Source: Paramecium pentaurelia (taxonomy: Eukaryota > Ciliophora > Oligohymenophorea > Peniculida > Parameciidae). Taken from it: 64,000 nucleotides of DNA. The stretch is taken from assembly GCA_905183005.1 (NCBI GenBank), contig CAJJDO010000006.1:418035-482034 (forward strand). The letters run 5' to 3'. The notes beneath the pieces were generated by a model. The model was not told the DNA's origin, made no database searches, and saw only the letters and a program-made list of their open reading frames with translations. Both the position numbers and the translations under genes were made by a program. Numbering within the stretch: the first letter of the stretch is position 1; each line of letters opens with the position of its first letter. This document shows positions 35,749 to 49,549 of the stretch, piece after piece.

Positions 35749-38700
35749 TCAAACTGAAATAAAACCAAATAAGAGGAGGAATGCTGTTTTTAAAGAGACC
35801 GCATGAATTGTTTCTTCCTCTTCTTCACCATCATCTGGAGTGTCTGTAGAATTATTATTATTGGCTTTAGCACATTTTTCACATTTACTTTTAGATGGAT
35901 TCCATGAATATGTTCTACCACTTAATTCAAAACATAAACTTGAAGAAAGTGATGAAGCATCTCCTTATGAACATCCACCATTTCCATCAGGAACACAAAC
36001 AGTGATAGTTTTTTTATCAAATGATTGAATAGAATTACATTTATTACCTTACTATTATGATGCACAAGTTTAAGGTCCACAAGCATTATTATTGAAAATA
36101 CAAGGTGCTTTAGAACAAGCAATTTAATCTTGGCCAGCACTTTAACAAGATGTCATTAATTTACAGACTCCTACCAAAGGATTATTTTGGGAAGGAGTGA
36201 AAGCACAGATTCCATCAGTACCACCTCCATTACATGCTTCTTTGTCAGAATAGGCTGAACATTTAGCAATATCAATGCATTTAGTTCCATCAGAAACACA
36301 TTTAAGACCAACCCTCTTTGAACATAAGGCACTAGTTGTATCTTTGTTATCTGAACATATCATAGTTCTACATAATTAATTAGTATCATCATAAGTACAA
36401 TATCCATCTGTTCCTAATTTACAATAAGATTTAGCATAAGAACTACAAGTAGTGATGTCAATACATTTAGAACCATTGGTAGTACATACTTTCTCTGCAC
36501 TAAATTTCCAACATGATTCAAAAACAGTAGTGTCTTCAGTTGCATCAGAACATTGTCTGATTCTGCATTTACTATTTTCCCATTTACAATATCCATCTGT
36601 TCCTCCTGATAAACATGCCATTTCAGCTGTATATTCTGTACATTTAAGTTTTGTTATACAACCTTTACCATCACTTACACAATTGGAATTAAATGTAGAA
36701 CATTAAGATGTGAGTTAGGATATAAATTGATCACATGAACTAAATTTAACACATTTATTAGTATCTGCTTACCAACCACATAAACCATCAGTTCCTTACA
36801 AACAACTATTTGAAGTTGTGTAATAAGCACATAAACTAAATGGCACACAATTAATTCCATCAGATGTACAGAACAAAGAATAAGCTTGACATTCTTAAAA
36901 TGTTGTTTTTTAGATATCAGTACATCTAGTATAATTTTAACATGTATTTGAAGTATTTAGCCAAATACATGGATTACCAGCAGAATCTACTAAACATCTA
37001 GTTTATGTAATGTTGGCAGTGCAATCAAAAGGTGGTGCAACACATCCATAACCAGTAGTTAAACATCCAGGTAAATAGGTATTACATCCTTCATCAGTCT
37101 TTAATGCTTTAGGAGCATCAGAACAATTTCTTTTTCTACAAGTATTATTTGTTGAATCCCATACACAAGTATCATCTAGAATAGATTTAGCTGATAAACA
37201 AATAGATTAATCCAAATATTCACTACATTATGCTTTATTAACACAACCACTTCCTCTTGTTGTACAATTAGAATTAAGAGCTGTACATCCAGCATGAGTA
37301 TTAACACTTAATGGAGCATCACTACATTACCAATTTCTACATCCATTATTTATGTTATCCCAAGCACATTTTCCAATCTAAGTTTTAACAGGAGTAGATA
37401 TACAAGTTGATGCATCTGTAAAAGAAGTACATGAAGTTAAAGCAACACTTCTACATGAATTAATAAATGAACAAGATAAATTTGCTGTACAAGATTTCTC
37501 TGATTAATAATTTTTACAACTTATTGAACTAACACATCCATATCCATTTGTAACACAACCTGTTTTGAATTTACCACATAATTCATCTGTATCATAACTA
37601 TTTGGAGCATCTTAACAAGTAGCTACTTTACATGCAGCTACCATTGTTGAACTTACACCTTTACATGGTTTATCAGTTGCAGAAAATGTCTAACAAGATA
37701 TTCTTGTTCCTGAAAATGCAGAACATGCTTATGGTAATACACATCCTTTTCCATTTGTAATACAACCACTCAAAAATGTTTCACATTCACTATCTGTTGT
37801 GGCTGTTACATTATGAGTACAAACTCTTATAACACAAGACTAAGAAGTTGTATTTGATGTTCCATAACATTTTTATTTTCCAGAATTTCCTATAAAGGAT
37901 GAACATGTAGTTTAGGTTCCAAAAAATGAAGTACATTGAGATGTTAAAGATGTACATCCCCTTCCATTTGTTATACATCCAACTTGGAAATTAGAACATT
38001 CTATATCAGATGTGGCTGTTGTATTATCACTACATTTACGTTCAATACAAGAAGTACTACTTGTTGCTTGACTTGTATTTGTACATGTTCTACCTGCTCC
38101 CTTAAAATTATTACATTAAGCTTAAGTTCCCTTGTATGCACTACATGGTTCTGTTGATGCAATACAACCCTTTCCTCTTGTTAAACAACCTGTCATATAT
38201 GATGCACATTAAGAATCACTAGTAGCAGTTGTATTATCTTAACAAAATTTAATACTACATTCTCCTGATTAATCAGATGCTCCTTTACATCTTTTAAAAT
38301 TTCCAATTAATGCAGAACATCCATCTTAAGTACTAGTCAATTGTGAACATAAAGTTGTATTACTTGTACATCCTTTACCAGTTGTAACACAACCAGAAAG
38401 GAAAGCTTCACATTCTTAATCAGTTGTTGCAGTTGTATTATGTACACATGATTTATTGATACATGAACCAGTACCAGTTACCAACCAACATGGAGTTGCA
38501 ACACCAGCATTGAAAGCTGATAATTTTTAACAATTCAAAGCATTTGTATCTGTGTATCCTTAACATGTAGTTTATTCTTCAACACATCCACTTCCATTAA
38601 ATGTACAAGTACTCAAATGTGATCTACAAGAAGTTTCAGAAGTTTAAATAGGAGCATTTGTACATGTTCTTATTTCACATTTTCCTATTTCATCAAATTA

Positions 38701-41700
38701 TTTCCAACACTTTTCACCTGTTGTTGTAACTGTAGCTTAACAAGCAGCTTAACTGAAATCAATATATTAATCACATGTAGTTTAGAGTAATTTACATATT
38801 AAACCATCAAATGTACATTTTGATAAATAACTTGTACAATCACTAAGTTTTTTTGGTGCTGTTACATCAGAACAAGATCTCTCTATACAACTATCAGTTA
38901 AAATATTGCTTATTTTTTAACATGGAAAACCACTGCTTCCAACAATTTATTAACATTAAGGAATAGTAAGACCAGTGTAATTTGTACAATTTTAAATTGA
39001 AATACAACTTGTTCCATTAAATGTACATTAATTTTAAATATGAGCTGCACATGTAATTGCACTAGGAGTACTAACAGTTTGATCACATGATCTAGCTATA
39101 CAAGATCCTGGACCAGCTGTTTCCATCCAACATAAAGCACCACCTGTAGTTTTTGCTTCCTTACATGCTGCTTATGTAAAATTGGTTGTATATGATGTAC
39201 AATTAGCTTATTTATTAACACAAATTGTTCCATTAGAAGTGCATGTAGATAGATGATTTTAACAATCAGTAGCATTAGTCTTTGAAACTTGTGAACATGT
39301 TCTAACTTCACAAGATCCTGTACCTGATGTAGATTTCCAACATAAATTATTTGTTAAATCTTTTGCTACTTAACAAGCACCTTATGTAAAATTTGTATAA
39401 TTTGTACAAGCAGAAACTTTGTTTGTACATTTTGTACCTGTCCAAATACATCCTGTTAAAAATTAATCACAATCTGATTGAGAATTAGCTGAAGCCAATA
39501 AATCACATGTTCTATTTGCACAAGCAGAATTTGCAAAATAACATTTTCCACCACTTGAATTAGTTGTTGAATTACATAATTCTGCAGTCATTGTAGTATA
39601 AGAACTACAAGTATCTGCTACACTTATACATGAATTATTAACACCACTATATCTACAACTAGGAGCATAATCAAGACAATCTTAATGTGAATTAGCATCT
39701 GTTTTTTCTGTACATTCACTTTCAGTACATAAATTCTTTCTTGTACATTATAAACCATTTCCAAGATATTGAGAACATGTTGTTTCATTTCCTGTATATG
39801 TACTACATGTTAAGGATTTATCTTAACATCCAGTTCCATTATAAACACAACCTTTTAGAAAAGATGCACAATCATCCATACCAGAAGCTGTTGTTTTATG
39901 AGAACATTTTTTATCTACACAATTACTACCACTTTCCCACCAACATGGAATTCCATTACCAAGGAATTTTGAACAGATTTCTGATGAATTTCCAGGATAT
40001 TATGAACATGGAGTATCAGGAGTTACACATCCATTACCTTTTGTCAAACAACCAGTTAAATGTGAATCACATTCACTATCAGATGTAGCAGTTGAATTAT
40101 CAGAACATTTAATATTTCTACATTATTAATTAGTATCTTCTTTATAACATTTTTTAGTTCCATTTTCACCTTTAAATAATTTACATTATTCAATTGATCC
40201 TATGTAAGAAGAACAAGGTTCAGAAACACTTATACATCCTGTACCTTTAGTAACACATCCTTCAAGAAAAGTAGTGCAATCTTAATCAGAAGTAGCAGTT
40301 GTATTATGTGAACATTATCTAATTATACAAGATGCTTTAGTTTCACTAGTTGACCAACATTTTTATGATTTGGCTATAAAATTAGGACAAGTAGTTTTAT
40401 CACCTCTAAAATATGTACAATCAACATTAGAATCTTAACATCCATCACCTGAATAAACACATCTAGCCATAAACTTTCCACATTGTTCATCTGATGTATG
40501 TGTTGCTTTATCAGCTTCATTACATAATTTTTCTCTACATATAGTACCATTCCAAATACAAGGTCTTCCCTTTGCTAAATTGTTGATACACATACTTACT
40601 GAAGTGTATTTAGAACATTCAGAATCTACACATATACCACCCCATAAACAATCAGGAGTTCCAGTACATGTTAATTATTTTTAAGTAGCCAAACATGTAT
40701 CACTTTAAACACAACCACTACCATTAGATAAACAACCAAATTAATATGCTTTACAATTTTCATTAGTCATATAATTATCACCTTTAGCATTTACACATAC
40801 TCTAGCTGAACATGGTTTATCAGTAGTTGGATCAGTTCCTTCACATTTACCATCTGATCCAATCCATTTACTACATGTAGTAGTTGTACCTGAAAATGTT
40901 GAACATGCTTTTTTCTCTGATGTACATCCTTAACCATTTGTATAACAATTTGTTAAGAAATCTGAACATAATTTATCTGTATTATAACTTGTCTCTCCAT
41001 CTGAACACATCTTATTTCTACAATTAGAAGTAGAATCATTTGTAGCAGCTCCCCAACATTATCCTGTCAAACCTATATATTTAGCACAAGTATCTTTTGT
41101 TCCTGTATAAGCAGAACAATTTTGTAATTCACTTACACAATTTATACCATTAAATTTACAACCTGATAAATATTAATTGCATAATAAGGTTGAGAAAAAG
41201 TCTGCTGGAGCATTTTCACAAGTTCTTACTTAGCATACATTCTAAGATGTTCCAACACAATTTCCATCACTTCCCATTCTCTTTAAACATGTAAATGCAT
41301 CTAGTTTATATTCTGAACAACTAGGTAATGGATTATTAGAACATCCTGATCCATTTGTTATGCATCCTTATACATATGAATTACATTAATCATCTGTTGT
41401 ATATTCTTAAGGAGCAGAATCACAACTTCTCTAAATACATGATCCATCTGCAGCTGAACCACAAACACCATCTGATCCTATCATATTATAACAATCCGAT
41501 TTATATTCAGAACATAAAGACCTTTAATCTGCGCATCCTAATCCTATAGTAACACATCCAGTCTTAAATTTATCACATTCTATATCTGTTTTAAGTGTCT
41601 GAGGTGCTTCACTACACTTCTATGCCCTGCATTTTGGAGTGACAGTTTCATCCCAAATACAAAGTTAAGTAGAAGTGTCACTAACATTAGTATTACATAT

Positions 41701-42114
41701 AGTCTGAGTTTGATAGCTTTCACAAGGTTTAGGGTCAATACAAGAAACTCCATCAGATATACAATAAGTTGATATTGCTTAACAATCTGAAGTAGTTGTT
41801 TTAAGAAAAGCTTAACATCCACTAAAATGTTGGCATTTCCCATCATAGAAAGCACATCCTCTAGTTTTAGGACAGTTCGTGACTGGTGTAGAGATGGAAC
41901 CACAATACACACTTACAACAGCAAGAGCAGTTGGTGTTGATGTACATGTTGCTGCTGTTGTTGTTGTAGATGGAGTGAAAGTGCACCCTAACGCGACACA
42001 GTCAAATTTCGATTTAACAGTTGAACATGTGCACTTTTCATCTGTAGAAACAGATTGAGTCTTCGATCCGACTGCTAGCAGTACTATTAGAACCAAAAAT
42101 GCTTGGATATTCAT
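35749..42114 (-). CDS. Paramecium-type surface antigen (PSA repeats, immobilization antigen-like)
   Basis: One uninterrupted frame of about 2,121 aa. Signal peptide (MNIQAFLVLIVLLAVGSKTQ), then cysteine-rich units with the surface-antigen pattern throughout: CLSGGTDGYCKWENSKC, CSSYAKSYCKLGTDGYC, and blocks around GKGC and CTTNGSKCID. The central part has imperfect tandem units of about 70 residues, seen as similar DNA blocks every 205-212 bp near 37740, 37950, 38163 and 38370. The C-terminus is acidic then hydrophobic (VSLKTAFLLLFGFIS), as for GPI attachment. Immobilization antigens coat the whole cell and cilia, and usually one of several is expressed at a time. Whether this copy is an expressed antigen gene or a silent relative cannot be told. 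No introns, typical for the family. Confidence 0.93.
37740..38450 (-). repeat. Imperfect tandem repeats of about 207 bp in the surface antigen
   Basis: Four or more consecutive units of about 69-70 codons share the order of Cys, Gly-Cys and Ala-Thr-Thr-Asn-like residues (plus-strand blocks beginning ACATCC near each unit). They diverge by more than a quarter, so they are old duplications, unlike the near-identical central repeats of some antigens. Confidence 0.6.
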
Positions 42115-42612
42115 ATATAAAATAAATTTTTCATCTAAAATGAAATAGCTAAGCAGCTTTAAACCTGAAAATCTAATCTTATAAATCAAACTCTTTTGCT
42201 CTTTGAAACCAAAAAAATTCTAAACTCATCTGAACTCAATAAGATATTATTATATTATATTTATAAAATGTTAAACAACCTTCTTAATTATTTTGGCATC
42301 TATCATTTTGTCCTACAATTTATTTTTCTTTAAGTAGTAAGATTACTTAGAAATTAATAGATATTAATAGGATCAATTCAAACTTAATAAATCTAACTTG
42401 TTTATTCCATTCTTTTCAGAGTACTAAAATTATTGCATCACTTCATTATTATTAAATTTAAACACATTTAACATTAAAATATCATTAAAATCTACTTTAT
42501 TATCATAGTCAACACTTATTGATATGTATTTTATAATTTAAATTTTTAATAAAAAATAAATATATGTATTCTATATTATAGTAATTTGAATTAATATTAG
42601 ATTATTAATATT
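42115..42612. other. Surface-antigen promoter and ankyrin gene 3' flank
   Basis: About 500 bp. It must hold the antigen's upstream control region. No motif identified. Confidence 0.45.
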
Positions 42613-44699
42613 TCATTAACCTTGCAATAACTCCCTCAATTTTTAGTTCTACTGCTTCACTGCATAATCCAAGGCAGTATTACCATCTACATAAATCATA
42701 AATTTACATTTATCTTTTAATGTTGTATCAACCTTTTAAGATAGAAGATATTTCACAACAAGGAAATGATTTCCTCTTGTTGCCAAAATCAGTGGTGTAA
42801 ATTAATTAACATAACTCTATTCATTGATATCATGTTTCAAAGTAACAAGTTTTCTTACAGTATCAAGATCACCATCTCTTGCAGCTCCCCACAAAGCTAT
42901 CTTATCATGATTAATGCTTTACTTTTAAATGCAAACTTCACATCTGAATTTGTCATTATTTGATCAGCAGTTTACCCTTTTGTAGTACGCATTGTACTAT
43001 ATTTATCTTCATCAGAATCATATCTACTCAACATATGAACTACATTTTTATGCATATTAAATGATGCATAATGAAGTGGAGTCCAATCTCTATTGTCTAA
43101 TGCATATATATTGCCTCCATTTTCAAATAATACTTTTACAACTTCTGCAAAACCTTTCTTTGCTGCTAAATGCATTGGAGTACATAATTAATCATCTTAA
43201 CAATCAGGATGCGCTCCTCTATCAAATTATCCTGTATCTTTTTTATTTATACTTTTATCTTTTTATTTTTTGCTCAATTCAATCAACAACTTAACTGCTT
43301 TTGCTTAATTATTAATAGCTGCTGCATGTAAAGGATAATATCCTTTATTAGAAAAAATGGATTAAGTAGCTCCTCTTTCAAATAATGTAGTAATAGCATC
43401 CAATTCTCCATAAAAAGCTGCATGATGCAATGGAGTCCAACCATTTGTGTCTATAACATTAACATCTGCTTCCATTTCTAATACTTTATCTAACATTGCT
43501 TTATTTTAGACTTTATGAGTGTGTTCAATTGCATTATGAACTGGAGCTATTCCATAGATGGTTGCTTTTCCATTAACTTTCTATCCACAATTGACTAATA
43601 ATGTGAAACTCTTTTCATCCCCTTCTTTAGCAGCATTCTTTAGATCCATCAAATATTTTCTAACAGAATCATTTGAAGCATATTCTAATACATCTAATAG
43701 CTTTTTTCTGCATTTTATTTTTGGATCTCCTCCTATTGATTATAGAAATTGAATTGCAGCAAAATCACCAGCAAAAGATGCAATATGCATAGGAGTCTTA
43801 AATCAATTATAATTATTATACATAACCATCACTATCTTATTGATTTGCTAAATCTTTTTATATTCCCTTTATTTTTTTCATAAAATTGTATTATTATTAT
43901 TCTAGAAAATACTTTTCAATGAAATTAGATGCTAATTCATTATAATGCATATATTATCTAGGATCAATTTTTTTATCTGAAGATGACTCTAATAGTTATA
44001 CCTCCATAAACATATCATAAAAGAATTCCCATCCTTATATTTTTAATCCATATAAAGTTAAATATTTTGTGCATTATATACATTTAGTGTATTTTGATAA
44101 ACTTGCATAATGAATTGGATTTCTTTAGTATTAATCATTTGTAACGATTGCTTTATTTAAATGTAATAAATTTTAATCCAAATATTTTTAATATTGATCG
44201 TGAACCTCTGTTTAAAATGCTTAAAATCTTTATTGAACTTATTTCAAATGTTTATCAGAACATGTTAATTCTCCATGATGAGAATCTGTTTTTTTGAATC
44301 TATACTTTTTCATTGTAAGTTTAAGTTCTTCTATAGAAGTCATATTCAAATTATGTCTTAACATTTAATATATAATCTAAAGACATTCGATGTGTCCTCT
44401 ATAAGCACAGATATAAAAGACATTATAACCTGATGTTGATATAATAAATGGATCAGCTCCTTTCATTAATAGAAACATTACAATATTTTGGAAATTAAAA
44501 TAGCTAAAGATCAATTAATATATTACCAAGCATAAAATAAAGCAGTTTTACCTTCTTAATCTTTTGAATTTACAACTTGTTTAACATTATCAACAGAACT
44601 TATCAATTTGTGTAAGAGTGTTAATTTGCCTTCAATTGTTAATGAAAAGATGGTTGGATCCTTTGTTTTTATATTGATGACATTAAACACAAGTGGCAT
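42613..44699 (-). CDS. Ankyrin-repeat protein
   Basis: About 665 aa after removing five introns of 20-25 nt, including a 20-nt one near 42940 and a 21-nt one near 42700. Ankyrin repeats occur at the N-terminus (CYFNFQNIVMFLLMKGADPF), in the middle and especially the C-terminal half (GWTPLHHAAFYGELDAITTL, GYYPLHAAAINNQAKAVKLL, PMHLAAKKGFAEVVKVLFEN, DWTPLHYASFNMHKNVVHML, GNTALDYAVKQQNQKLRELL). Between them is a Lys-rich helical segment. No catalytic domain. Ankyrins bind proteins, so a scaffold role is likely. Its 5' end lies 94 bp from the 3' end of the PH-kinase gene on the same strand. Confidence 0.9.
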
Positions 44700-44792
44700 T
44701 GTTAGAAGATCCCTTTGTTAATTCATTTATTAATATAATTAATTATGTCTGTTATTTAAAGTATTATGCAGTTAACAAATAATGAAGTTTTA

Positions 44793-46390
44793 TCAAAATT
44801 GAACGTTGATTTATGACTTCTATTTGCAAAAATGTCTTTGACCCATCTTAAGCTTTTCTAAATGAGAAATATCAATTGACTCTTCAACACAGTCTAATTA
44901 AAATTCATCAATTTATTGTAATTTATTTGGATTGCTTGATAAAGTACAAGTTCTATTTTTATTATTTTAAGGAGAACAACTACTTAGTTGTATACCATAA
45001 TTCAATCCAAACTCTCTGTCCATTTCTAAGCTAGCATGAACATTAATATTATTGTAGTTTTTATTCATTTCATATTACTATTTTGTTAGGATGGCCTTGG
45101 GCAATTGAATTGTTTAAGAAAGTTTAATCTAAAAAAACGGATGATTAAGAGCCTACTCAGCAGTTATTCGATCTTTTGGATATTTTTTTGTCATCTATAA
45201 AATTAAATGTTCTACTAAATATAGTTTAATTTAAATTTCATACATTCCTATGGATAAATGCTACTAGGAAATTCAAAATATGCATTAGCATTTTTCTTAA
45301 TTGTTTATTTTTAATCTTATGCTTTAAATGGGTTAAATCCATAGAGTCTAATATTATTAAATTGAAATACATAACCAATAAAGTTATGCCAAAACTAAAA
45401 ATATCACACTATCCACTATATTCTTTTTTTGTTTCATCAAATCTTATTATTTCTGGGGCTGAGTAACTAAGAAAATTAAACTTAATTATACCCAGGAGAT
45501 CCACAGGATGGAAATGGAAATCCTTTTTTCTTAGTACTTACAGCCAACCCAAAGTCAATAAGACATGGTTATGATAGCTGGCCATTTTTTAACATGATAT
45601 TCTATGGTTTAATATCTCTATGCATAATGTTATGTTCATGCATATCTTTTATTGCCAAGAGCATTTGATGAATAAAGCTTTTCATCTCTGATCCTTAAAA
45701 TATAAGTTTGCTGGCAGCTTTTGAGATTAATTCATAACCATGAATAAATTCAGTAACTAAATATAGTTTTTCGGTTGTCTCATAAACTCTATGAAGCTTT
45801 AGAATGTTTTCATGTTCTAACTCTCTTAAACTTGAAATTTCACTTAATAACTGCTCCTCATATTACTTGTTAATAGTCTATAATTTAGATTTCTTTTTAG
45901 GTATTGCTTTAATTGCAAATAGATGACCTTCTTTATTTCTCCCCTCATAAACCTTATTAATATACTTATTTACTGTTGAAAAGCTTCCATTTCCAATCAA
46001 CTTTCCCAAGATCATATCCTCATTAAATGTATTAAGTATACAACAGTTAGATAAAAGTTTGGCCCATAATTGATATTGATTAGTATCATCTGTGCATAAA
46101 ACAATTTGAAATCCATTATTTTTTAGATATATTTGACAATCTGAATTAGATATTTAAAATTATGCATAGACACTATCTAATTTAACACTTCCTTTAATAT
46201 GTTTAAAATTGCCAACATCTGAATATAATAAGTATTGTCGAATTAAGATGTACTGACGTAAGCACTTCTAACCTAATCGTTTACCAAATTTATAGAAATT
46301 CGAGATTATAACTTTCTAAGTCTCATGATGATCAAATTAAGGAATATTTTAGTTATTCCAAAATTTTCCACTATTCATTTGATAAATCAT
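44793..46390 (-). CDS. PH-domain serine/threonine kinase (CAMK-like)
   Basis: About 506 aa. N-terminal PH domain (residues about 40-140: KCLRQYILIRQYLLYS, ending QYQLWAKLLSN), then a complete kinase: ILGKLIGNGSFSTVNK glycine loop, LFAIKAIPKKK (ATP Lys), MHEHNIMHRDIKPQNIML, CLIDFGLAVS, GSPGYSAPEII, and DRITAEQALNHPFF. All catalytic residues are present, so it should be active, possibly recruited to phosphoinositides. The C-terminal 110 residues are unstructured. Introns of 25, 23 and 29 nt lie near 45480, 45210 and 45250. Start at 46390 is the first in-frame ATG; a second is at 46378. PH-kinase fusions of this type are common in ciliates. Confidence 0.92.
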
Positions 46391-47242
46391 TCAATATGAT
46401 CTTATTTAATAATATTAATAATCAAATGAATATCGATATCAAAAAAAGATTCATTGTTCTTATTATTAATTTATTAAGAATATTGATTCATTTTACTTGT
46501 TTAATATTGATTTGCTTAAATAAGGTTAAAGTAAATAGATCCACTTTCTAGTGAACAAATTTCAAAAATGAATAATTAATAATAATTTGAATTATTTTAT
46601 AACATTAAGTTGATTTTTTTTTATGAATTGTCTAATTACATTTTGATATATGACTTTAATCAATACAAAAGAGAGAACTTTTAGAAATTAAGAATATTGA
46701 TTTACTAAATTCAATTTAGTTTTTATCTTAAAAACATCATTTCTTAAGTATTGATTTTTATTTAATTCAAAATATAATGTAATTGAAGGAAGCAGATTGA
46801 AATTCCAGATATAAAATTAAAATTTAATTTAAAGTAAATGATGAATATAATATTAGAAATAATATCCAGCTAATTATTATGGTTATAGGTCTTTGATTGA
46901 TTAAATTATTAGAAATAAAGATTTAAAATAAACTAGATTTTTTTGTTTAATTGTTATAAAATAAGTTGATAATTTAATCAAATTAGATCATTCAGGTAAT
47001 ATATTAAATTAAAAATGTAACATATATATGGCTAGGAAACTATATATCAAATTATATTATAATTAGAAACTCATCAATTTTCTAATATCAAAAATGACTT
47101 AAATTGACTGATTAAATGAAAAATTGAGTACGTTTCAACATAGTTTAAAATAAAAGAAAATAATAAAATATTTGTAAAAAATATATTAATCAATACTACA
47201 TATTAGTGAATTCTTTAAAATTTAAAGTTTATAAATAAATAT
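46391..47242. other. Intergenic region
   Basis: About 850 bp of AT-rich sequence upstream of two divergent units. No feature supported. Confidence 0.45.
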
Positions 47243-47586
47243 ATGGTAAGACTAATATTTGAGATTAAAATAAAAAGAAGCATATCTGAATACTTATATG
47301 AATATTTGTAAAATTAGAATTAAAATTTTAATGGTATAATTAAGTCTTTGACTCTATTGTGGTACTTGTAAAATGAAGATTACATTTAATGTATCTGAGA
47401 AGATTTAAAAAGCAGAATTATAAAGATTTAAATATTGTAATAGAGGGATTCCTGATCTTCAGAACAATGTAAAAAATGAATAAGAAGTAGATTAAGAATT
47501 AAATACATATATTTAAGGCAAAACAAAAGGAAAGAGAATAAATATCTAAATAATACAATAAATATCATGCTCATCATATAAAGTGA
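47243..47586 (+). CDS. Possible small basic protein
   Basis: ATG at 47243 and TGA at 47584-47586 give 103 aa if a 32-nt GT-AG segment (ending GAG) is removed. The predicted peptide is Lys/Gln-rich (RFKKQNYKDLNIVIEGFLIF, KEREQISKQYNKYHAHHIK). No family. The intron is long for this window and its acceptor unusual, so the gene may not be real. It ends 45 bp before the IFT38 start and may instead be leader sequence. Confidence 0.3.
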
Positions 47587-47631
47587 TTCTTAAGCTAAAA
47601 ATGTTATAATTTCAAATATTAATATAAATAA

Positions 47632-48926
47632 ATGTCATATAGAGAACTTCGTAACTTCTGTGAATAAATGAGGGCTTTAGGATATCATAGAATTATTTCA
47701 ATGGAAAACTTTAGGAGGCCTAATTTTGAATTAGTTGCTGATATCTTATATTGGTTAGCCTTAAAGTATGACCCAAATACAGACATATCTGACAATATTG
47801 ATGAAGAAGTAATTAGTGTAAATTAAAATATAGCGTCATCGAGTTGAATTTATAAAATAGGTTACTACTCTTTTTGTTAGTAAAGCTAGACTCAAGATAA
47901 ATCCAAAAAGGTTATATATGGCTGATGTTTATGCAGTTCAAGAAATTTTGAAAATTTCAACTTTTTTATATAAAGCATAAATCTCTTCACCTGCAGAAGA
48001 GGATGAAGTGCATGATTTCGTAAACATATTAATCTGATTTTTCCAAGTCACTTCCCTCTAAATTAAGTAATATTAAGAGTCATAAGGTATTGGCATAAGA
48101 AATAACTGACTTAGCCACAAGATTATATGATTAATTAGGAAAAGAGGATGAAGTGAGAATTGCAAGAGTATTAGTTCAAATTTTATAGTTAGGAAAAAGC
48201 CTTATAATTCTTATAGAATGTATCTAGAAGTGGAAACTCTCAATCTGAATAATCTTATATTTAAATATGCATTTAAACTATACTAAAATAATAAGAATAA
48301 AGCATATAAGATATGTCTAAATATGTAAGTGGTTTAGAGAGAGAACAAAAATAGATTGAAGAAAAAATAAAGAGAAAGACAAAGGAATTAGAATAGGCTG
48401 AAAAAAGATTGAAAGGAATGACTAGTGTAAAACCTGCTTATTAAGAAGAATATGATAGATAGGAATATGAATTAGAAAAGTTATATTAAGTAAATTATAT
48501 ATTTATATTTTATAGATTTATGTTGAGAAATTTAGAAATCTTGTATATTTAGAACATGTTTTAGATGCTCAAAATAAATAATAAGAAATATAATAGAAAA
48601 AGAAAGACTAAGTATTATAAGGATTTAAAGGTGCAATTGAGCAGGCAGAAATAATTGATTTAAGAGGTAGAGATGATGATGGAAATGATGATTAGTTAGA
48701 ATAATTAGGAGATGATTCTAGATTACAATCAAGCAATTAAGAGAAAAGAAATAATGAATTTATGAGATAATAGCATGGTGGTTTTAATAAATAATAAATG
48801 GATGAAGATGGAGAAGTAGATGATATAGATGATTTAAGTGGTGGTGAAAACGAAGAAGAAGAGGAAGAAGAAGATGATGATGGAATTGAAAATTTAGATG
48901 ATGATGGTGAAGATGCAGACTTTTGA
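47632..48926 (+). CDS. CLUAP1: Intraflagellar transport protein IFT38 (CLUAP1/DYF-3)
   Basis: About 398 aa, close to the human 413. The N-terminal calponin-like domain matches CLUAP1: MSYRELRNFCEQMRALGYHR, ISMENFRRPNFELVADIL, RVEFIKQVTTLFVSKA, LYMADVYAVQEILKISTFLY. A coiled coil follows (LEREQKQIEEKIKRKTKELE, RQEYELEKLYQ), then an acidic tail (GGENEEEEEEEDDDG). IFT38 is an IFT-B complex member that helps link kinesin-II for anterograde transport in cilia, which fits a heavily ciliated cell. Four introns (25, 28, 19 and 26 nt); the 19-nt one near 48174 is among the shortest here and is placed by frame only. Confidence 0.95.
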
Positions 48927-49549
48927 AAATAACAAATTTATATATTTATATTTTGTAAAAATATAATTAAAATGTGTGTTTGTTATTCTAATCATTTTAC
49001 ACTCATTCTAAATAAGTAAATAGGAACATTAATCAAATTAATAAATCAAAAAATAACAAAGTTATCAAGAATTGAGTGAAAAATCATGTAAAAATAGTTT
49101 TAGTCTAGAGTTACAAATTATATCCAGATAACCATAAAGATACTCATAAATAATCAATTATCATGAATGATTAATGGTATACACAATTTTTTAACTTTGG
49201 CTTTTAAATTCTAGGTTAAGCCAAAATAAATACGATTATGAATTGCTTTTAGTTTTAGTTTAAGAACTTGAAATATATATGCTATATAGATAAGAGCATA
49301 TATTTCAAGTTCTAATATTCATATTTGATGAGCCTATATTTATAAAAAATAAAAAATTGACACTAATTTTCAAATTTCCATTTTATAATAATTTAGTAAA
49401 ATATCTAAATGAGATTTCAAAATTGTAAATTATCTTAAGATTTTTAGATTTCTTATTTATATTTATTATGTAATTTGTAAAAATAACATTAATTAAAAAT
49501 AATTTTATAAAGGTATTAATAAATGACTTAATCCATATGTGAATATATT
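48927..49549. other. Convergent 3' intergenic region
   Basis: About 620 bp between the 3' ends of IFT38 and the AGC kinase. Apart from the hairpin at 49264-49312, it is plain AT-rich sequence. Confidence 0.5.
49264..49312. ncRNA. Near-perfect hairpin, stem of about 18 bp
   Basis: Arms GAACTTGAAATATATATGCT and AGCATATATTTCAAGTTC pair with one 2-nt slip around a loop of about 11 nt containing AGATAAG. It lies midway between two convergent genes. It could be a termination or processing element, a small structured RNA, or a remnant of an excised sequence. No box motifs are clear enough to name a class. Confidence 0.45.
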
